Below the pieces are notes generated by a model. It saw nothing but the letters and a program-made list of their open reading frames with translations, had not been told where the DNA came from and did not search any database. A stretch of DNA of 51,697 nucleotides from Lachnospiraceae bacterium (lineage in GTDB: Bacteria > Bacillota > Clostridia > Lachnospirales > Lachnospiraceae): positions 1-51,697 of the forward strand of contig JAFOEY010000048.1 of the NCBI GenBank assembly GCA_017387565.1, written 5' to 3'. A program made the translations under genes and the position numbers. Positions 18,665 to 26,568 of this stretch are shown here, piece after piece (position 1 is the stretch's first letter; each line of letters starts with the position of its first letter).

Positions 18665-18714
18665 CAAACATACGTTCTATTCATCATTATACAAACATTT
18701 GTTCTAAAAAGCAA
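18665..18714 (-). promoter_or_regulatory. SOS-type promoter with two LexA-like boxes
   Basis: On the minus strand: -35 TTGCTT at 18709-18714, 17-base spacer, -10 TATAAT at 18686-18691. Box 1 (18692-18705) reads AGAACAAATGTTTG and lies in the spacer. Box 2 (18665-18678) reads AGAACGTATGTTTG and lies just after the -10. Positions 2-13 of both fit the Firmicute LexA/DinR consensus GAACRNRYGTTY. Box centres are 27 bp apart. Repression by LexA is inferred. Confidence 0.72.
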
Positions 18715-18726
18715 GAAAAAAGAAAT

Positions 18727-19311
18727 CTATTTACAGATTTCTTTCAGGTTAAAATATTCTTTTTCATATTGTGGATGAAAAGAACGCAGCTTTTCGATAA
18801 TTCTCTCTCTATCAAACTGCATCAAATACTGCTGTTCCGTGATGATGGCATTAAGATACTGACTTATCATATCAATTCCTTCTAACTCCATATCCAGTCC
18901 AAATATAGGATAATCCATGGTTATGATATGTTCCATAGGAGCATATTTGGCATCATAATACATAAAAAATCCCGGCAAGGCTTTTTCGACCGTATCCCGA
19001 TAATTGGTATTTCCGTAATGATCAAAATACAGCATTAATTCATTATATTTTTCTATGGTTTGTCTGACCTTTTCCACAACCGCCTGATAGCCCAGTTCAT
19101 AGGCTTCTGTTGCAGAGAGCGAAGAAGCCATAAGCACATTCTCCCCTTCACAATGGGCGATACAATAGATAACAGCATCCATAAATTGTCTTGCTTTTTC
19201 ATAAGTTATGGAACTGCTTTCTTTGGATGTATATGCTTCGGTAAGCCTTGCTACAATGGGCAGCAAATCTTCCATTGAATATATGCTTGTCACATCAGAT
19301 TTTTTCATCAT
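18727..19311 (-). CDS. DUF6179-like hypothetical protein
   Basis: A 194-aa soluble protein of unknown function, mostly helical by composition. The N-terminal stretch LLPIVARLTEAYTSKESSS resembles what I remember as DUF6179, whose members are usually longer, so this may be a short or truncated form. It overlaps the end of the upstream DUF6323-like gene by 17 bp and the two are clearly coupled. GGAGA lies ten bases before the ATG. Assignment is from memory and needs a profile search. Confidence 0.55.
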   Translation of the reverse strand: MMKKSDVTSIYSMEDLLPIVARLTEAYTSKESSSITYEKARQFMDAVIYCIAHCEGENVLMASSLSATEAYELGYQAVVEKVRQTIEKYNELMLYFDHYGNTNYRDTVEKALPGFFMYYDAKYAPMEHIITMDYPIFGLDMELEGIDMISQYLNAIITEQQYLMQFDRERIIEKLRSFHPQYEKEYFNLKEICK

Positions 19312-19762
19312 CTTTTACATATCTCCCAATAAACTTATGCGTATTTGCCCGAATGTTTCTGGCAAATTGGTCTAAAAAGGTTTCTTCCAGATATTCCAAC
19401 GACCCCTGACATTCGTCATCGAAAGCATTTCTCATAATCAAAAGCAATTCATCATCTGTCAGCTCATCCATCGACTCGTTTTTATAAAGGTAAAAAATCT
19501 CCTGCAGTCTTGCAAGCGTTTCTGCATAGTTTTCCTGAGAAATATATTGGGAATCGCAAAACGCAAAAATAATTTTGTCTAAAATACCCTGTCCGAATTC
19601 TACTCTCTGCTGTTCTGCCAGACATTCTCTGCGACAAGTCATCAACCCTTGAATCTGATCATCAGACAAACATAAACCAAATTGATTGGTATAATCATTT
19701 GTTTTTTTAATGACATCCATTTGCCTTTGTTCTGACAAAAAAGATAAAGCAAAATTATCCAC
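19295..19762 (-). CDS. DUF6323-like hypothetical protein
   Basis: A 155-aa soluble protein that I tentatively place in DUF6323, which is often adjacent to DUF6179. The open frame extends to an ATG at 19810, but GGGAGG lies seven bases before the GTG at 19762, so translation from VDNFALSF is more likely. It lies 22 bp after a truncated gene fragment and overlaps the DUF6179-like gene. The function is unknown. Confidence 0.6.
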   Translation of the reverse strand: MDNFALSFLSEQRQMDVIKKTNDYTNQFGLCLSDDQIQGLMTCRRECLAEQQRVEFGQGILDKIIFAFCDSQYISQENYAETLARLQEIFYLYKNESMDELTDDELLLIMRNAFDDECQGSLEYLEETFLDQFARNIRANTHKFIGRYVKDDEKI

Positions 19763-19784
19763 CCTACTGCCTCCCTGTACGATC

Positions 19785-20021
19785 TCAGTCCATGTACTTG
19801 TACATTCCATCCCTGTTACAATAATAAAAAATCTGTTTCACACCATTAATCTTAAATCTGGCCTCTGCATTTCCTTCCGGATAGAGCTTAACCATTTGTA
19901 TCCGATCCGATGACAGCGCCGCAATAAAAGAAATGTAATGCTTCTTTGTCATCTCATGATCAATGCGCACAAAGTATTCATCTTCCGCTTTTTCAATGTC
20001 TATCCGGTGCTCCTCCTCCGG
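19785..20021 (-). pseudogene. Truncated C-terminal fragment, desulfoferrodoxin-like domain
   Basis: An open frame of about 78 codons is closed on its 5' side by TAG at 20022-20024, with no proper start. The product includes RIDHEMTKKHYISFIAAL and the ending FYYCNRDGMYKYM. That ending resembles the desulfoferrodoxin-like domain found at the C-terminus of certain helix-turn-helix regulators in Clostridia. The N-terminal part, including any DNA-binding domain, is gone, and the neighbouring sequence leads into the acyltransferase gene. A short peptide could still be made from an internal GTG or ATG. Confidence 0.6.
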
Positions 20022-20114
20022 CTACCTACGCAACGTAGACCTTGCTCTCTATACTTATTACACCCTACAGAATAGAATAACAAGACTTGACTTTTTCAAT
20101 AAACTATCTGCTAT

Positions 20115-21158
20115 TTATGGCAAAAGCTTATTAACGAATGGTATTTTCTTTATTATCGACACAACTACAATGCACCCCAGAAATATTGCAACACTTCCGC
20201 CGCACTGCCATGTAAGTGTACTTACGTCAATCTGAAATTTAACAGGCAAATATTTGATTGGGAAAAGGTGTAGTAAATACACGCCGAATGTGTATGAGGC
20301 TAACTGATTAACTATTTTTTCAAACGTCATATATCTATTTTTCAAAAGTTTTTGATAATCGATATGTTTAAAGAAAACAAACACAGCCACAGTTTGAAGT
20401 ATAGCCGGTAAATTTAGGTAACCTTTAAAAGTGTCAACAATTTCATCTGTTCCGTAAGAAAGATAGATCGTTCCCAGAAAATGGGTCAACCAACCTAAAA
20501 ATCCTAATATATAAATTCCAATACGATACTTTTTTTCTATACTAATACGATCCAGCACATAGCCCAATAGAACAAATATCAAATATCCACTTACAACAGG
20601 TGGCAATATAGACCACGTACCAATGTGAAATATTTTTAAAAAAAGAGGAATGGTTCCAACAAAAACAATACCTATTACCACAGTATAAGAATATACCTTT
20701 ATCTTATCATTTACAGCACTTAACAAAGGAAATGAAAGATACAGTTCAAGCATCGTAATAAGAAACCAATAGACTCCAAAATAGTTTGAAGTAAAAATAT
20801 TGTTAATGATATGGAAAATATTCCAATCAAACGGATGTCCTTCTAATTTTGCCATAAACAATCCGGCTATAAAACTCCAAATAATAAAAGGGAAAAAGAT
20901 TTTTGTAATTCTCTTTTTTAGAAACACTTTTGTCGTATATTTTTCTCTGTAATCCAAAGATGTTGCCCCGGTAATCATAAAAAAGATAGGTACCGCATAA
21001 TAAAAAAATGTCTCAAAAAAATTGGCAAACACCCATACCCTACCATGTGGTCTACACCAAAAAATCATATTTGTATGAATAACAGTCACACCGAAACAAC
21101 ATATTACTTTAAGAAATGATATATATATTTTTCTATTGTTTAAACTATTTTCTTTCAT
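20115..21158 (-). CDS. Membrane acyltransferase (acyltransferase-3 family), second copy
   Basis: Integral membrane O-acyltransferase of 347 aa with about ten helices. FLKVICCFGVTVIHTNM holds the conserved histidine, and FFMITGATSLDY matches the second conserved helix. It probably adds acyl groups to cell-surface glycans. It lies at the end of a tight minus-strand group with two very small genes upstream, one of which overlaps its start by 14 bp. Its codon use is more AT-rich than the flanking DUF genes, and the truncated gene just downstream suggests it arrived by insertion; that is inference. Confidence 0.83.
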   Translation of the reverse strand: MKENSLNNRKIYISFLKVICCFGVTVIHTNMIFWCRPHGRVWVFANFFETFFYYAVPIFFMITGATSLDYREKYTTKVFLKKRITKIFFPFIIWSFIAGLFMAKLEGHPFDWNIFHIINNIFTSNYFGVYWFLITMLELYLSFPLLSAVNDKIKVYSYTVVIGIVFVGTIPLFLKIFHIGTWSILPPVVSGYLIFVLLGYVLDRISIEKKYRIGIYILGFLGWLTHFLGTIYLSYGTDEIVDTFKGYLNLPAILQTVAVFVFFKHIDYQKLLKNRYMTFEKIVNQLASYTFGVYLLHLFPIKYLPVKFQIDVSTLTWQCGGSVAIFLGCIVVVSIIKKIPFVNKLLP

Positions 21159-21318
21159 ATGATTTCCAATCCTTTTCTATACCAATCTCCGTCCAATTGC
21201 TTGCACCATATTTCTCCAACTCTTTGATTGGATTTAATAAGCGTACCGTCACATTTTCACCGGCTATTCTCACAAAAATCCGAGCATCCCCATCCGACAA
21301 CCGAAAGTCATCACGCAT
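21145..21318 (-). CDS. Small hypothetical protein, 57 aa
   Basis: A short frame beginning MRDDFRLSDGDARIF and ending WKSYERK. It is not recognised. It starts nine bases after the stop of the 72-aa gene, has GGAT before the ATG, and its stop falls inside the start of the acyltransferase gene, so the three are packed like an operon. Composition is soluble and charged. It could equally be the tail of an older, larger gene. Confidence 0.4.
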   Translation of the reverse strand: MRDDFRLSDGDARIFVRIAGENVTVRLLNPIKELEKYGASNWTEIGIEKDWKSYERK

Positions 21319-21327
21319 CAGTGAAAA

Positions 21328-21546
21328 TCATCCATAGTATAACACATCTAAAATAGGAAAAAGAAAAACAGCTAAAACGCCACCCAGATACAAAGTTAGC
21401 AGTATGGAAATCTCGGTTCCGCTTACCTTCATTGCTAAGAACACCATACCAACAACCACTTGAAGCAATCCAACAATAAGCGTTCCCAATAGAATTTTCA
21501 TCGACTGTTTATCATATTTAATCCGTACTTCTTTTTGTTTCTTCAT
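21328..21546 (-). CDS. Small membrane protein, 72 aa
   Basis: Two hydrophobic helices (about residues 17-38 and 45-68) follow a basic N-terminus (MKKQKEVRIKYDK). It is not recognised. It is the first gene of a packed group leading to the acyltransferase. A small two-helix protein beside an acyltransferase could be an accessory subunit, but that is speculation. Confidence 0.5.
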   Translation of the reverse strand: MKKQKEVRIKYDKQSMKILLGTLIVGLLQVVVGMVFLAMKVSGTEISILLTLYLGGVLAVFLFPILDVLYYG

Positions 21547-21663
21547 TCTTTCCCCTATTTTTTTGCACGAGAAGTTGTATTTCTCATTATCATTTCACAC
21601 CCTATTTTCTTTTTTACTTAACAAAAGGTTTAAATAAAAATGAGAACAATTCATTGCAAATAC

Positions 21664-21845
21664 ATGACATTATTTTATAATAAAATTGTAACTGCTATTA
21701 TTGATTGTGTAAAGAACCAGAAAAGGAAAAGTCGCACCTTGATTTTTCTGCTGATGATAGTATATTAGAAGATTTTGACAAATTATTATCTTGTTATCAT
21801 AAGCATAGTATTTTAATTAAATTAGTGTCTAAATCAAAAGTTTAG
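21664..21845 (+). pseudogene. Possible frameshifted small gene
   Basis: An ATG-initiated frame (MTLFYNKIVTAIIDCV) would continue into a second good-looking frame (EPEKEKSHLDFSADDSILED, ending SKSKV) if a duplicated GT near 21707 is discounted. Together they would give about 60 aa. There is no clear ribosome site and no recognised family. The surrounding 21547-21872 shows nothing else. Confidence 0.22.
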
Positions 21846-21872
21846 GCTTTCAGGTTGGATACAAAAAGATAA

Positions 21873-22103
21873 TTATTCTTTACTCGACAAATACGACTGC
21901 GCCATACATAAAAATTCGTCATACTGTTTGATATCATCATATTCCATACGCAAAGACTTTTCTCAAAAATCCCATGCCTGTTTTTCAATATTCAGAAACT
22001 CATCATCAACATCACACCGTGTCCTGCAATGCGAAAAATCAGCACAAAGATTATTAAATAGTTCTCTGTATATTGAACGCTTTATATATAACATTTCATC
22101 CAT
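21873..22103 (-). pseudogene. Small gene interrupted by an in-frame TGA
   Basis: A strong GGAGGAG site precedes an ATG at 22103. The frame runs 46 codons, meets TGA at 21963-21965, then continues in the same frame for 29 more sensible codons (MEYDDIKQYDEFLCMAQSYL) to TAA. A single nonsense change in a 76-aa gene explains this best. Just upstream, the last 15-20 codons of another frame (ending SEEDGEIDRLAE) run into the palindrome at 22183. The family is not recognised. Confidence 0.45.
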
Positions 22104-22182
22104 GACAAGCCTCTCCTCCGGTAATTATTCAGCGAGGCGATCTATTTCACCATCTTCTTCACTGCAGGTACGCCATGTGGAT

Positions 22183-22217
22183 GGGGCTGTCGCACTAAGT
22201 AATTAGTGCACAGCCCC
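22183..22217. repeat. Strong palindrome, GGGGCTGT...ACAGCCCC
   Basis: Arms GGGGCTGT-C-GCACTAA and TTAGTGC-ACAGCCCC form a 15-bp stem with one bulge and a four-base loop. It lies ten bases after the DUF1295 stop. There is no T-run, so it is not a classic terminator. The sequence resembles ends of some transposons in Clostridia and could be an insertion scar. Confidence 0.6.
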
Positions 22218-22227
22218 CTAAATTCCA

Positions 22228-23019
22228 CTAACCAATTAGCCATTTATATTTTGCCACACTATAAAGTGGAACAAAAGGAAGTAAAATAGGTGTTTTCTTC
22301 ACATATTCCTGATACTCGGGATCCTCCCCATAATTCTTATTTTGCCTTAATTCCAATCTTCTGGCGCCCCCAAACATAATATACACAATGCAAATATAAC
22401 CGATTAAGGCAACCACCCACTCAAACACACCGGAAAGTGCTGTGACACCTGATATAAATACTCCGGTCCAGATTAAGACTTCTCCTAAATAATTGGGACA
22501 TCTAACAAGACGAAACAATCCAACATCACAAAATCTGTGTGGATGTTTCTTTTTAAACCGGTTCTTCGTATAATCGGATGCTGTTTCCAAAAGAATCCCC
22601 AATGCCATAATGACCGTTCCGATAATAGATGCTAAATCCACACAAGCATGATGTTGCATCCGGAAAAATATCGGAGAAACTTCACAGCAATATAAAAAAG
22701 CACAACTGCTCCATACAAGGATTTTCAAAAAAAGATTCATATCAGAACCGTCTTTGATATCATCCTTCATGGTTTTTTGGTAAGATGCACTCTTTTTTTC
22801 TCTTACCAACAGATATCCACCAAGTCTTGCCCCATATATTATGCACAGTACCGACAGGATCACGGTAACCGGTGTTAACTGATTTCGAAACATCCAAAGC
22901 ATGGTAATCCCAAGACCTGTTATTGAAAAACCATATCCAATAGAAATAAACCAGACAAATTTCTTAAATCCGATCGAACTAATCACCAAAGCAACAATAA
23001 GTAAAATTAAAAACTCCAT
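22228..23019 (-). CDS. DUF1295 family membrane protein (steroid reductase/methyltransferase fold)
   Basis: A 263-aa membrane protein with about six helices. The C-terminal block SDYTKNRFKK, then LFRLVRCPNYLGEVLIW, carries the RCPNYLGE motif of DUF1295 and of isoprenylcysteine methyltransferase/steroid 5-alpha-reductase relatives, where it binds NADPH or SAM. The reaction is unknown; a lipid or isoprenoid substrate is likely. GAAAGG precedes the ATG. It appears monocistronic. Confidence 0.82.
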   Translation of the reverse strand: MEFLILLIVALVISSIGFKKFVWFISIGYGFSITGLGITMLWMFRNQLTPVTVILSVLCIIYGARLGGYLLVREKKSASYQKTMKDDIKDGSDMNLFLKILVWSSCAFLYCCEVSPIFFRMQHHACVDLASIIGTVIMALGILLETASDYTKNRFKKKHPHRFCDVGLFRLVRCPNYLGEVLIWTGVFISGVTALSGVFEWVVALIGYICIVYIMFGGARRLELRQNKNYGEDPEYQEYVKKTPILLPFVPLYSVAKYKWLIG

Positions 23020-23064
23020 ATTCTTTTCCTTTCTCTCTGTGTTAAAATCATGGCAAAATGTATA

Positions 23065-23223
23065 TCAAATCAATTCATCTGTCTGCCATATATATCCCAT
23101 TTTGTAATCATCACGTGAATTGAGCACCTTGGAGAGTATATATAAAAAATTCTGATTGTATAGTTCTTTACATTGAGAAGATTTTTCCAACATTCCATGT
23201 ATAAATTCATTCCTTAGGATAAG
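23065..23223 (-). pseudogene. Probable C-terminal gene remnant
   Basis: An open frame of 53 codons without a usable start contains coding-like sequence (HGMLEKSSQCKELYNQNFLY, ending YIWQTDELI). It is closed on the 5' side by TAA at 23224. It lies between the ATPase stop and the DUF1295 start. The family is not recognised; it is probably the tail of a lost gene. Confidence 0.3.
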
Positions 23224-23275
23224 TTATACACAGCCGCCAAAATCCTCTCTTGTATGTTCGTGGCTAATTAAATTA

Positions 23276-24715
23276 TCAATCAAATAAAGCATCCATATCA
23301 ATCACATTAACAAATGCCCCACTGTATTCGTTATATTTCAAACCATATGTGGTAATCAGAGTACTATGAATTGCCATTTTCGGTGATATCTCTCCTGACA
23401 GCAATGAAATTCTATTTCGCAAAACCCTATCGTAATTCTTATCAACAACAAATTCTGTTCCATAGAACTTTATTTCACACATATTAACTATATTATCTTT
23501 TCGCTCAATTAACATATCAATCTGAGTCCCGGCTTCATCTCCTTTTCGTTTTGACCATGCCGACTCTGTTGTACTGACACCGCTGATTCCTAACGCTTTC
23601 TTTATCTGATCTATATGATTAAAACAAACATTTTCGAATGCAATACCTCTCCACGTTACTATATTTTGCGACTCAATATTAGAAAGCCAAAAATCATTAC
23701 TTAATCTATCTGCATTTTCGACAAATCTAAGATAAAAAATACAAAAAGGATCCGTCAGTTTATAATGTTCTTCTCTTTTACTGCATCCAAAAGGGACATA
23801 CTTAATAATAAAATCACTAGCCATTAATGCCGATAAAGCGCCCGATAATGTGCCGCCTGTAGCAATGCCTGTAGCATCAGATAATTCCGACCGTGTACAC
23901 CCATAGTGTCTAGAACCTATCGCACGTATTAAGGAAATCATCATTTCCGAATTATTAAATATAGCACTAAATAATCTTTTAAATTCATCATGCAAAGGTG
24001 CATTTTTCTCAAAGAATAACACATCAATGTTCTGTGCCAGACTCAATCCACTTTGAAAATAGCTCAAATAATATGGTATACCTCCTGTAATCATATACGA
24101 CTGAACTATATCATATCTAGAGAGCCTAATATTTTCACTATGAAAAAATTCCTCGCACTCAGCTAATGTAAATGGAGATAATTTCAATTCGCAGGTTAAT
24201 CTGTTGTACAAACCACCATGATTATTAATCAATTTATCAGTCATCCATGATGTTGCACTACCACATACAATAAGCATTACATTCTTTCTGGAACATGCCC
24301 ATGTATTCCAAAAACCTTCAAAGGCAGTAATAAATCCAGATTTCGGAGTATCCAGCCAAGGAAGCTCATCAATGAATATAACTTGTCTGCTTCCGTCATC
24401 TTTACTTTGAAGGAACATTTCCAGCATAAGAAATGCATCCATCCAATTGTCAGGACACTTACTTTTTTTCATTCCTTGAAAAATAAGCGAATTATAGAAA
24501 TGCTTAAGTTGTTTCCTTAATGGGCTTTCCGGCTTATCGTCATCAGTTTCAATTGGAGACAGTCCAGCATGATGAAATGTTATCCTACCTTCAAAGACTT
24601 CATTAACCAGATATGTCTTACCCACTCTCCTTCGACCATATATTGCAACAAACTGCGACTTTTTGCTATCATATAATCTATTTAATATAGTAATTTCTTT
24701 ATTGCGACCAATCAT
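23276..24715 (-). CDS. AAA+ ATPase of the archaeal ATPase/DUF234 type
   Basis: A 479-aa P-loop ATPase. Walker A is GRRRVGKT at 27-34 and Walker B is FIDELPW near 120. A GSATSWM-type sensor segment follows, then a winged-helix region and a C-terminal nuclease-like DUF234 domain (EIKFYGTEFVVDK). The family is common in archaea and anaerobic bacteria, and its role is unknown; some consider it defence or mobile-element related. AGGAGG six bases before the ATG at 24715 fixes the start. A perfect 12-bp dyad lies just upstream. It sits at the left edge of the tRNA-Arg island stack. Confidence 0.85.
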   Translation of the reverse strand: MIGRNKEITILNRLYDSKKSQFVAIYGRRRVGKTYLVNEVFEGRITFHHAGLSPIETDDDKPESPLRKQLKHFYNSLIFQGMKKSKCPDNWMDAFLMLEMFLQSKDDGSRQVIFIDELPWLDTPKSGFITAFEGFWNTWACSRKNVMLIVCGSATSWMTDKLINNHGGLYNRLTCELKLSPFTLAECEEFFHSENIRLSRYDIVQSYMITGGIPYYLSYFQSGLSLAQNIDVLFFEKNAPLHDEFKRLFSAIFNNSEMMISLIRAIGSRHYGCTRSELSDATGIATGGTLSGALSALMASDFIIKYVPFGCSKREEHYKLTDPFCIFYLRFVENADRLSNDFWLSNIESQNIVTWRGIAFENVCFNHIDQIKKALGISGVSTTESAWSKRKGDEAGTQIDMLIERKDNIVNMCEIKFYGTEFVVDKNYDRVLRNRISLLSGEISPKMAIHSTLITTYGLKYNEYSGAFVNVIDMDALFD

Positions 24716-24736
24716 CAAACCCCTCCTTAACAATAT

Positions 24737-24782
24737 ATAATCAGCCACTTAATGTAAGTATATGTATCTCGTGGCTGATTAT
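24737..24782. promoter_or_regulatory. Perfect 12-bp inverted repeat upstream of the ATPase gene
   Basis: ATAATCAGCCAC at 24737-24748 and GTGGCTGATTAT at 24771-24782, separated by 22 bases. It lies 22 bp before the start codon. It could be an operator or a leader hairpin. A partial match, CGTGGCTAATTA, occurs at the other end of the gene near 23262. Confidence 0.6.
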
Positions 24783-25030
24783 CAAGCATTTTTTGTGTAG
24801 AAGAAACTTTTTCCAGAAAGCTATAAATAGAATTTATTCTGCTACCTTATTATACATCACATCTCTTTTTAAAATATATCTTTTTCACAAAAAATACATC
24901 TACCATACGTGTTCCGCATTTACGCCTTGGCGCCACCATGCCAGAATAAATTATTTAGAAACTATCATATAATCGGAAATTGGACAACTTTAGACAATAA
25001 AAAATGCAACTGATTTAATACAAAAAAACA

Positions 25031-25061
25031 GTGGAAAACCTTTAGTTATAAGGTTTTCCAC
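25031..25061. terminator. Hairpin next to the left att core
   Basis: GTGGAAAACCTT pairs perfectly with AAGGTTTTCCAC across seven bases, 15 bp from the att core. Equivalent hairpins lie beside the other two cores. It probably was the terminator behind an earlier form of the tRNA-Arg gene. Confidence 0.6.
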
Positions 25062-25075
25062 CATTCTTTAAGTAG

Positions 25076-25097
25076 CGTGCGCTAGAGGATTCGAACC
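25076..25097. repeat. att core 1 (tRNA-Arg 3' end)
   Basis: A 22-bp exact copy of the 3' end of the tRNA-Arg gene at 36919-36940, same orientation, beginning CGTGCGCTAG. Sequence to the right diverges from the tRNA. It is interpreted as an integration boundary. Confidence 0.85.
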
Positions 25098-25284
25098 AAG
25101 ATGAAACTTTTAATCAAGCATAAATTCAGCCTTGCGAAGTCCTCAAAAAAAATGGTACACAAAATGGTACAAATATCTTATCTTTCTTATATCCAGTTCT
25201 TGTAATCATTGCGAGATTAAATTTCAATTTTCTTATCGTTTCACACTTTGTTCATATATTTATTCTCAACATACTTTAAAACTC

Positions 25285-26295
25285 TCAATCCTGTTGAGAC
25301 TTTTTAACTTCTTCCTCTGCAAGATCATATATTTCCGATAATTTTCTTTGTAAAATGTCTTTATCAATTAATTTTGTCTTATATTCTGCTATCATTGTTT
25401 GAGACAAGCTTCTGCTTAAAGAATATTCCACAACATCGGTATCCGCATTTTTACACAGAATCATTCCGACACTCGGATTTTCTTGTGGTTTCTTTACATC
25501 TCTATCTAATGCTTCTAGATAAAAATCCATTTTACCCATATATTCGGGCTTAAAATCATCTATTTTCAAATCAATTGCAACTAAACACTGTAATTCTCTG
25601 TGATAAAAAAGCAAATCAACATAATAATCATTATTTCCAACTTGAACATGATATTCTTCGTCAATAAATAAAAAATCTCTTCCAAATTCTAACAAGAATT
25701 TTTTCATATTTTTCAAGATAGCCTTTTTCAAGTCATATTCCTTGTAAGGTTCTGGAAGTTCAAGGAACTCCAGCATGTATAAATCCCTTAAAACCCCTGT
25801 CATCTCTTTGCTCTCAACGGCTGATGGTGCTTTACCATTCGATAATAGCAAACGCTCATAATACCCGCTATCAATCTGTCTCTCTAGTTCTCTAGCCTTA
25901 TATTTTTCTTTTGATGCCAATTTGAGGTAGAATTCTTTTTCTTCATAGCTTTTTGTCTTTGAAACGATATGCATGTTATTTGACCACGTATTTTCTCTCA
26001 ACAGTGTTGAGAGTTCTGGCTTATCTTTATAGGTTTCATAAAACTGTTTCATTCTCCAAATATTCTGTGATGAATAGCCTCTAATTCCTGGTTCTTTACT
26101 TAATATATATTCAGATAAAGCTTTTACTGTAGATTTTCCCCATCCATTTATCTCTGTCTGTTTTGATACATATTCGCCAATTCTCCAATATAGTTCGATA
26201 ATTGTAGAATTCACTTGATATTCTGCTTGCTGTTTAGCCGAATAAATCATACTTAATACATCATCAAATAATTCTATAGCATCTATTTCATTCAT
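25285..26295 (-). CDS. DUF1016 / YhcG family PD-(D/E)XK nuclease
   Basis: A 336-aa predicted nuclease. The N-terminal region (WRIGEYVSKQ, YSSQNIWRMKQFY) matches the DUF1016 N domain, and the C-terminal part has a restriction-type fold with DYYVDLLFYHRELQCLVAID followed by LK, giving a D-x(n)-D-x-K catalytic arrangement. E. coli YhcG is the named relative. Function is not settled, and links to defence and mobile elements are reported. AGGAGG precedes the ATG. It is the main gene of the small island between att cores 1 and 2 and follows a 57-aa gene. Confidence 0.87.
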   Translation of the reverse strand: MNEIDAIELFDDVLSMIYSAKQQAEYQVNSTIIELYWRIGEYVSKQTEINGWGKSTVKALSEYILSKEPGIRGYSSQNIWRMKQFYETYKDKPELSTLLRENTWSNNMHIVSKTKSYEEKEFYLKLASKEKYKARELERQIDSGYYERLLLSNGKAPSAVESKEMTGVLRDLYMLEFLELPEPYKEYDLKKAILKNMKKFLLEFGRDFLFIDEEYHVQVGNNDYYVDLLFYHRELQCLVAIDLKIDDFKPEYMGKMDFYLEALDRDVKKPQENPSVGMILCKNADTDVVEYSLSRSLSQTMIAEYKTKLIDKDILQRKLSEIYDLAEEEVKKSQQD

Positions 26296-26337
26296 TGCTT
26301 ATTCCTCCTATTAACCGTCTAATATCTGAATTTGGCT

Positions 26338-26511
26338 CTATAGCACTTGAGTTTTAATATAAATTTCAACAACCTTTAAGTCATTTGACTGTTCTTCGAA
26401 TCCGCACAAATTTTCGTCAACACCGTCTCCACTTAAATATTCCATTTTGTTTTCTTCAAGAATTAATCCTAATTCTTTTTCATATGGCTTTGGCATATAA
26501 TATGCTAACAT
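26338..26511 (-). CDS. Small hypothetical protein, 57 aa, upstream of the nuclease gene
   Basis: Begins MLAYYMPKPYEKELGLILEE and ends with IYIKTQVL. It has a good AAAGGGG site six bases upstream of the ATG and ends 42 bp before the DUF1016 start, so the two are probably cotranscribed. The composition is acidic and soluble. It is not recognised; it could be an antitoxin-like or regulatory partner, or the head of a shortened gene. Confidence 0.5.
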   Translation of the reverse strand: MLAYYMPKPYEKELGLILEENKMEYLSGDGVDENLCGFEEQSNDLKVVEIYIKTQVL

Positions 26512-26568
26512 AAGATTCCCCTTTCCCCTAAAAATTCCGATATATATAATTCGTAAAATATAAATTAT

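Larger units (their letters stand above)
24838..25250. repeat. Direct repeat module, left copy, with att core
   Basis: About 400 bp similar to 26569-26935. It begins near CCTTATTATACATCACATCT, includes TTTACGCCTTGG, a hairpin, the tRNA-Arg-derived att core, and two ATGGTACA motifs. The module appears to be a junction between two successive integrated elements. No gene is seen inside it. Confidence 0.75.

Noticed and set aside
21963-21965. TGA read as selenocysteine
   Set aside because: I see no stem-loop of the SECIS kind directly after it and no redox motif around it; a nonsense mutation is simpler.
22183-22217. Palindrome as a terminator for the DUF1295 gene
   Set aside because: It is close to the stop but has no T tract on the minus strand, so I list it only as a palindrome.
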